Assembly (NCBI RefSeq): GCF_022664435.1 | Contig: NZ_JAKREU010000002.1 | Coordinates: forward strand, 62,001 to 126,000 | Direction of reading: 5' to 3' | Origin: Sphingomonas panni | Lineage (GTDB): Bacteria > Pseudomonadota > Alphaproteobacteria > Sphingomonadales > Sphingomonadaceae | DNA: 64,000 nucleotides | Part shown: positions 61,906 to 64,000 of the stretch, in pieces | How positions within the stretch are numbered: position 1 is the stretch's first letter | How the letters are laid out: every line of letters begins with the position of its first letter | Notes under the pieces: generated by a model | The model's input: only the letters and a program-made list of their open reading frames with translations | Databases searched by the model: none | What the model was told of the DNA's origin: nothing | Program-made: the position numbers and the translations under genes

Positions 61906-62520
61906 TCAAACACTGCTCCCATCGAAACTCCGGGCAGCAGCGCCAAGCGACTCCCGGACCCGCGCCAGCGCCATTTCCACCGGTTCCGTCTCGCCCATCA
62001 ACGCGAACGCCCCGGCAAGGTCGAACGCGCAATGGCCATGCACCGTCGCCACCAGCGACCGCGCCAGCGACGGCACCAGCGGTGCGGCGGCCGGGGGCAG
62101 AACCGCAGCTACTTCCTCGACCACGATCCGCGTCAATTCCCCACGCAACCGGTCCTGTTCCTCCGGCAGCGTAAGGTCCGCAGGCAAATGGTGGTCGTAG
62201 ATCGCCAGCCACAGGTTTCGATGACTCCGGGCAAAGGCGAAATAGCTTTCGACGAGGCAACGGATACGATCCGCGCCGCCGACGTCGAGCGCGCTGCGCA
62301 ACTGAGCGGTCCATAGTTGAAACGTGCGGGTGTTGATCGCGAGGAGAAAGCGGTCGTAGCTGCCGAACACATTGTACAGAGTGCCGATCGAATAGCCGAT
62401 CCGCTTGGCCACTTCCCGGGCGGAGAAGCGCGCAAAGCCCACCTCCGCCATATGCTTGTGGCCCTCGACCACCAGCATCTGTTCGATCTGGGGTCTGGTG
62501 TGATCTGATCGGCGTCCCAT
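61906..62520 (-). CDS. TetR-family transcriptional regulator
   Basis: A 204-residue regulator. Residues 12-60 hold the TetR helix-turn-helix (FSAREVAKRIGYSIGTLYNVFGS, core AKRIGYSIGTLYNVF), followed by an all-helical ligand domain with a WHG-type segment (VATVHGHCAFDLAG), as in the WHG-domain subgroup. It lies directly upstream of the halogenase-DUF6445 pair on the same strand and might control it, which is inference. The ligand is unknown. Confidence 0.88.
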   Translation of the reverse strand: MGRRSDHTRPQIEQMLVVEGHKHMAEVGFARFSAREVAKRIGYSIGTLYNVFGSYDRFLLAINTRTFQLWTAQLRSALDVGGADRIRCLVESYFAFARSHRNLWLAIYDHHLPADLTLPEEQDRLRGELTRIVVEEVAAVLPPAAAPLVPSLARSLVATVHGHCAFDLAGAFALMGETEPVEMALARVRESLGAAARSFDGSSV

Positions 62521-62603
62521 CACCGCTTCTTAACGACCGTCGCGGCGTCGTCGAAGCGGTTAATGCAGCACGGTCGTGATTTCAGACGTGCAGCGCAACG
62601 ACG

Positions 62604-62632
62604 AAAAAGGGGCCGTCCTCGCGGACAGCCCC
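62604..62632 (-). terminator. Rho-independent terminator of the superoxide dismutase gene
   Basis: On the minus strand a 10-bp stem with one mismatch (GGGGCTGTCC and GGACGGCCCC) and a four-base loop is followed directly by TTTTT. It lies 45 bases after the stop codon. Confidence 0.88.
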
Positions 62633-62676
62633 CTCTCCCAACCCTCTCCCCTTCCAGGAGAGTGCCGTTCGGTAAA

Positions 62677-63288
62677 TTACTTCACCGCCGCGTCATAACG
62701 CTGGCCGACCTTGTCCCAGTCGACCACGTCCCACCATGCCTTCAGATAGGCGGGGCGCGCATTGCGATAGGTGATGTAATAGGCGTGTTCCCACACATCG
62801 TTGCCCAGGATCGGCGTGCCCTTGACCGGGGCGACGTCCATCAGCGGATTGTCCTGGTTCGGCGTGGAGGTGATGGCGAGCTTGCCGTCCTGCCCGACGA
62901 TCAGCCATGCCCAGCCCGATCCGAACTGGTTGGCGCCCGCCGTGTTGAACTGCTCCTTCAGCTGGTCGAGACCGCCGAACTGCTGATCGATCGCATCCTT
63001 CAGCGCACCCGACGGCTGCGACCCGCCACCCTTCATCGTTTCCCAGAAGAATGTGTGGTTCCAATAACCGCCGCCATTGTTGCGCAGCTTCGCCGGCGCG
63101 CTCGACATGTTGGACAGCAGTTCCTCGATCGACTTGCCTTCGAGGCTCGCATCCTCCGACACGGCTTCGTTCAGCTTGTCGGTATAGGCCTGATGATGCC
63201 TGTCGTGGTGCAGCGTCATCGTTTCCTTGTCGATGGTCGGCTCCAGCGCGTCATAGGCATAGGGCAGCGGCGGAAGTTCGAAAGCCAT
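62677..63288 (-). CDS. sodB: Iron/manganese superoxide dismutase
   Basis: A 203-residue Fe/Mn superoxide dismutase. Metal ligands are in the order expected: LHHDRHHQAY (His), GGYWNHTFFW (His), LGNDVWEHAYYITYRNAR (Asp and His). The segment SGWAWLIV and the length fit the iron-type bacterial enzyme, but metal preference cannot be assigned with certainty. AAGGAGG lies eight bases upstream of the ATG at 63288, which removes 28 residues of the open frame. A strong terminator follows, so the gene is monocistronic. Confidence 0.95.
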   Translation of the reverse strand: MAFELPPLPYAYDALEPTIDKETMTLHHDRHHQAYTDKLNEAVSEDASLEGKSIEELLSNMSSAPAKLRNNGGGYWNHTFFWETMKGGGSQPSGALKDAIDQQFGGLDQLKEQFNTAGANQFGSGWAWLIVGQDGKLAITSTPNQDNPLMDVAPVKGTPILGNDVWEHAYYITYRNARPAYLKAWWDVVDWDKVGQRYDAAVK

Positions 63289-63404
63289 GGGGGTTCCTCC
63301 TTGGGCAGTAAGCTCTGGTCGACCGAACGAAGGTCGGCGCGCTTGGCTCCGGTCGTTACGTTCGGGCAACATCTAGGGTGCGGTAAACCGGGCGCAAGGG
63401 TCGG

Positions 63405-64000
63405 TCAGCCGCCCTGCCCCAATAATCCGTGACGTTTCAGCGCGTGGCGCAGCTGGTCATAGGTCAGGCCCAGCGCATCGGCACAGGTCCGCTGGTTATA
63501 GCGGGCGTCGGCCATCGCGCGGGTGAGCAGCTGGCGTTCGAACCGGTTTACCCGCGTCTTGAAATCGTCGCCGCTATCGTCGGGCGCATTCGGCTCCGGC
63601 ACCTCGCCCGCCGACACTGCGGCGACCGCCGGCGCGGTGCCGGCGGTACGGGGGCGGAAGGGGGAGGCGAACGGATCGATCTCCACCAGGTCGATCGGTC
63701 CCGGCCGTTCCCAGCGATAGACCGATCGCTCGACCGCGTTGCGCAGTTCGCGGACATTGCCCGGCCAGCGATAGTCCATCAGCTGATCGACCGCATTGGG
63801 ACCGAAACCCGGCCATTCGTCGCGCCCGATCTCCGCCGCCATGCGCCGCCCGAAGAAATCGGCCAGCACCATGATATCGCCCGGTCGTGCGCGCAGCGGC
63901 GGCAGCGTCACCACTTCGAAGCTCAGCCGGTCGAGCAGGTCGGCGCGAAACGTCCCGCGCTCCACTCGGTCGGGCAGATGTTCGTTGGTCGCCGCGACGA
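63405..64000 (-). CDS. pspF: PspF-like sigma-54 activator, 5' part beyond the window
   Basis: The C-terminal about 198 residues of a sigma-54 enhancer-binding protein; the frame is open to the window edge. The AAA+ end (AATNEHLPDRVERGTFRADLL, FGRRMAAEIGR) and WPGNVRELRNAVERSVY are conserved, and the end has a Fis-type helix-turn-helix (ADALGLTYDQLRHALKRHGL). The short linker and direct AAA-to-HTH organisation fit PspF, which activates the phage-shock (envelope stress) operon and has no receiver domain. The psp operon itself would be divergent beyond the window. Confidence 0.85.
   Translation of the reverse strand, partial: VAATNEHLPDRVERGTFRADLLDRLSFEVVTLPPLRARPGDIMVLADFFGRRMAAEIGRDEWPGFGPNAVDQLMDYRWPGNVRELRNAVERSVYRWERPGPIDLVEIDPFASPFRPRTAGTAPAVAAVSAGEVPEPNAPDDSGDDFKTRVNRFERQLLTRAMADARYNQRTCADALGLTYDQLRHALKRHGLLGQGG

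Noticed and set aside
1..64000. Search for tRNA, rRNA, insertion sequences and prophage genes
   Set aside because: No cloverleaf, rRNA segment, transposase or integrase motif was recognised on either strand by eye.

Overview
The window is GC-rich DNA from an alphaproteobacterium, most likely a sphingomonad (Sphingomonas or a close relative). This is inferred from the density of TonB-dependent receptors, the spinster-type MFS permease, the alginate-export-like porin, the FixLJ pair, the HWE-family histidine kinase and codon use. No species can be assigned by eye. No rRNA, tRNA, CRISPR array or intact mobile element was seen.

Region 1 (1-14.8 kb) is a sulfatase catabolic island. It holds an MFS permease (cut by the window edge), three different secreted type I sulfatases, a cytosolic formylglycine-generating enzyme that would activate them, a TonB-dependent receptor, a LacI-type repressor, a porin gene with an in-frame amber codon and a GH3 glucosidase pseudogene. 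Copies of the palindrome TTTAGCGCTAAA (two exact or near exact in the receptor/repressor gap, one before the porin, one between the sulfatase operon and the GH3 remnant) suggest one LacI regulon. Region 2 (15-24 kb) has a small conserved hypothetical gene, a DnaQ-like exonuclease with a BRCT domain, an overlapping pair of metallophosphoesterase and spore-photoproduct-lyase-like radical SAM genes, a truncated Nudix gene, a secreted carboxylesterase, an M3 peptidyl-dipeptidase and a class I glutamine amidotransferase.

Region 3 (24-35 kb) carries a DUF2254 membrane protein, a BCCT transporter, a FixL/FixJ oxygen-sensing pair that keeps the haem-ligand His and the key Arg, and a curli-type amyloid locus (csgF, csgG, a long repeat-rich curlin, a second curlin, an unknown exported protein, csgH). 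Region 4 (35-45 kb) has a TonB receptor with two GH43 arabinan-active enzymes, then a cobalamin riboswitch upstream of mesX-mesD, a B12- and folate-independent methionine synthase pair, followed by an alpha/beta hydrolase and two convergent SDR genes, the second in tandem with a GH15 enzyme.

Region 5 (47-52.6 kb) is a tight four-gene operon joined by 4-base overlaps: GT2 glycosyltransferase, acyl-CoA-dehydrogenase-like protein, PIG-L deacetylase and NodS-like methyltransferase. A perfect FNR/FixK-type box (TTGATCGATATCAA) lies in the gap between it and a divergent HWE sensor kinase. The set of activities recalls Nod-factor tailoring (glycosyl transfer, de-N-acetylation, methylation) but has no known product that I can name; this is the best candidate for an undescribed pathway. 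Region 6 (52.6-62.5 kb) is a second glycan locus: GH3, TonB receptor, a six-hairpin-glycosidase-like protein, then a DUF6445 protein overlapping a flavin-dependent tryptophan halogenase-like gene and a TetR regulator. The window ends with an Fe/Mn superoxide dismutase with a clear terminator and the 3' part of pspF.
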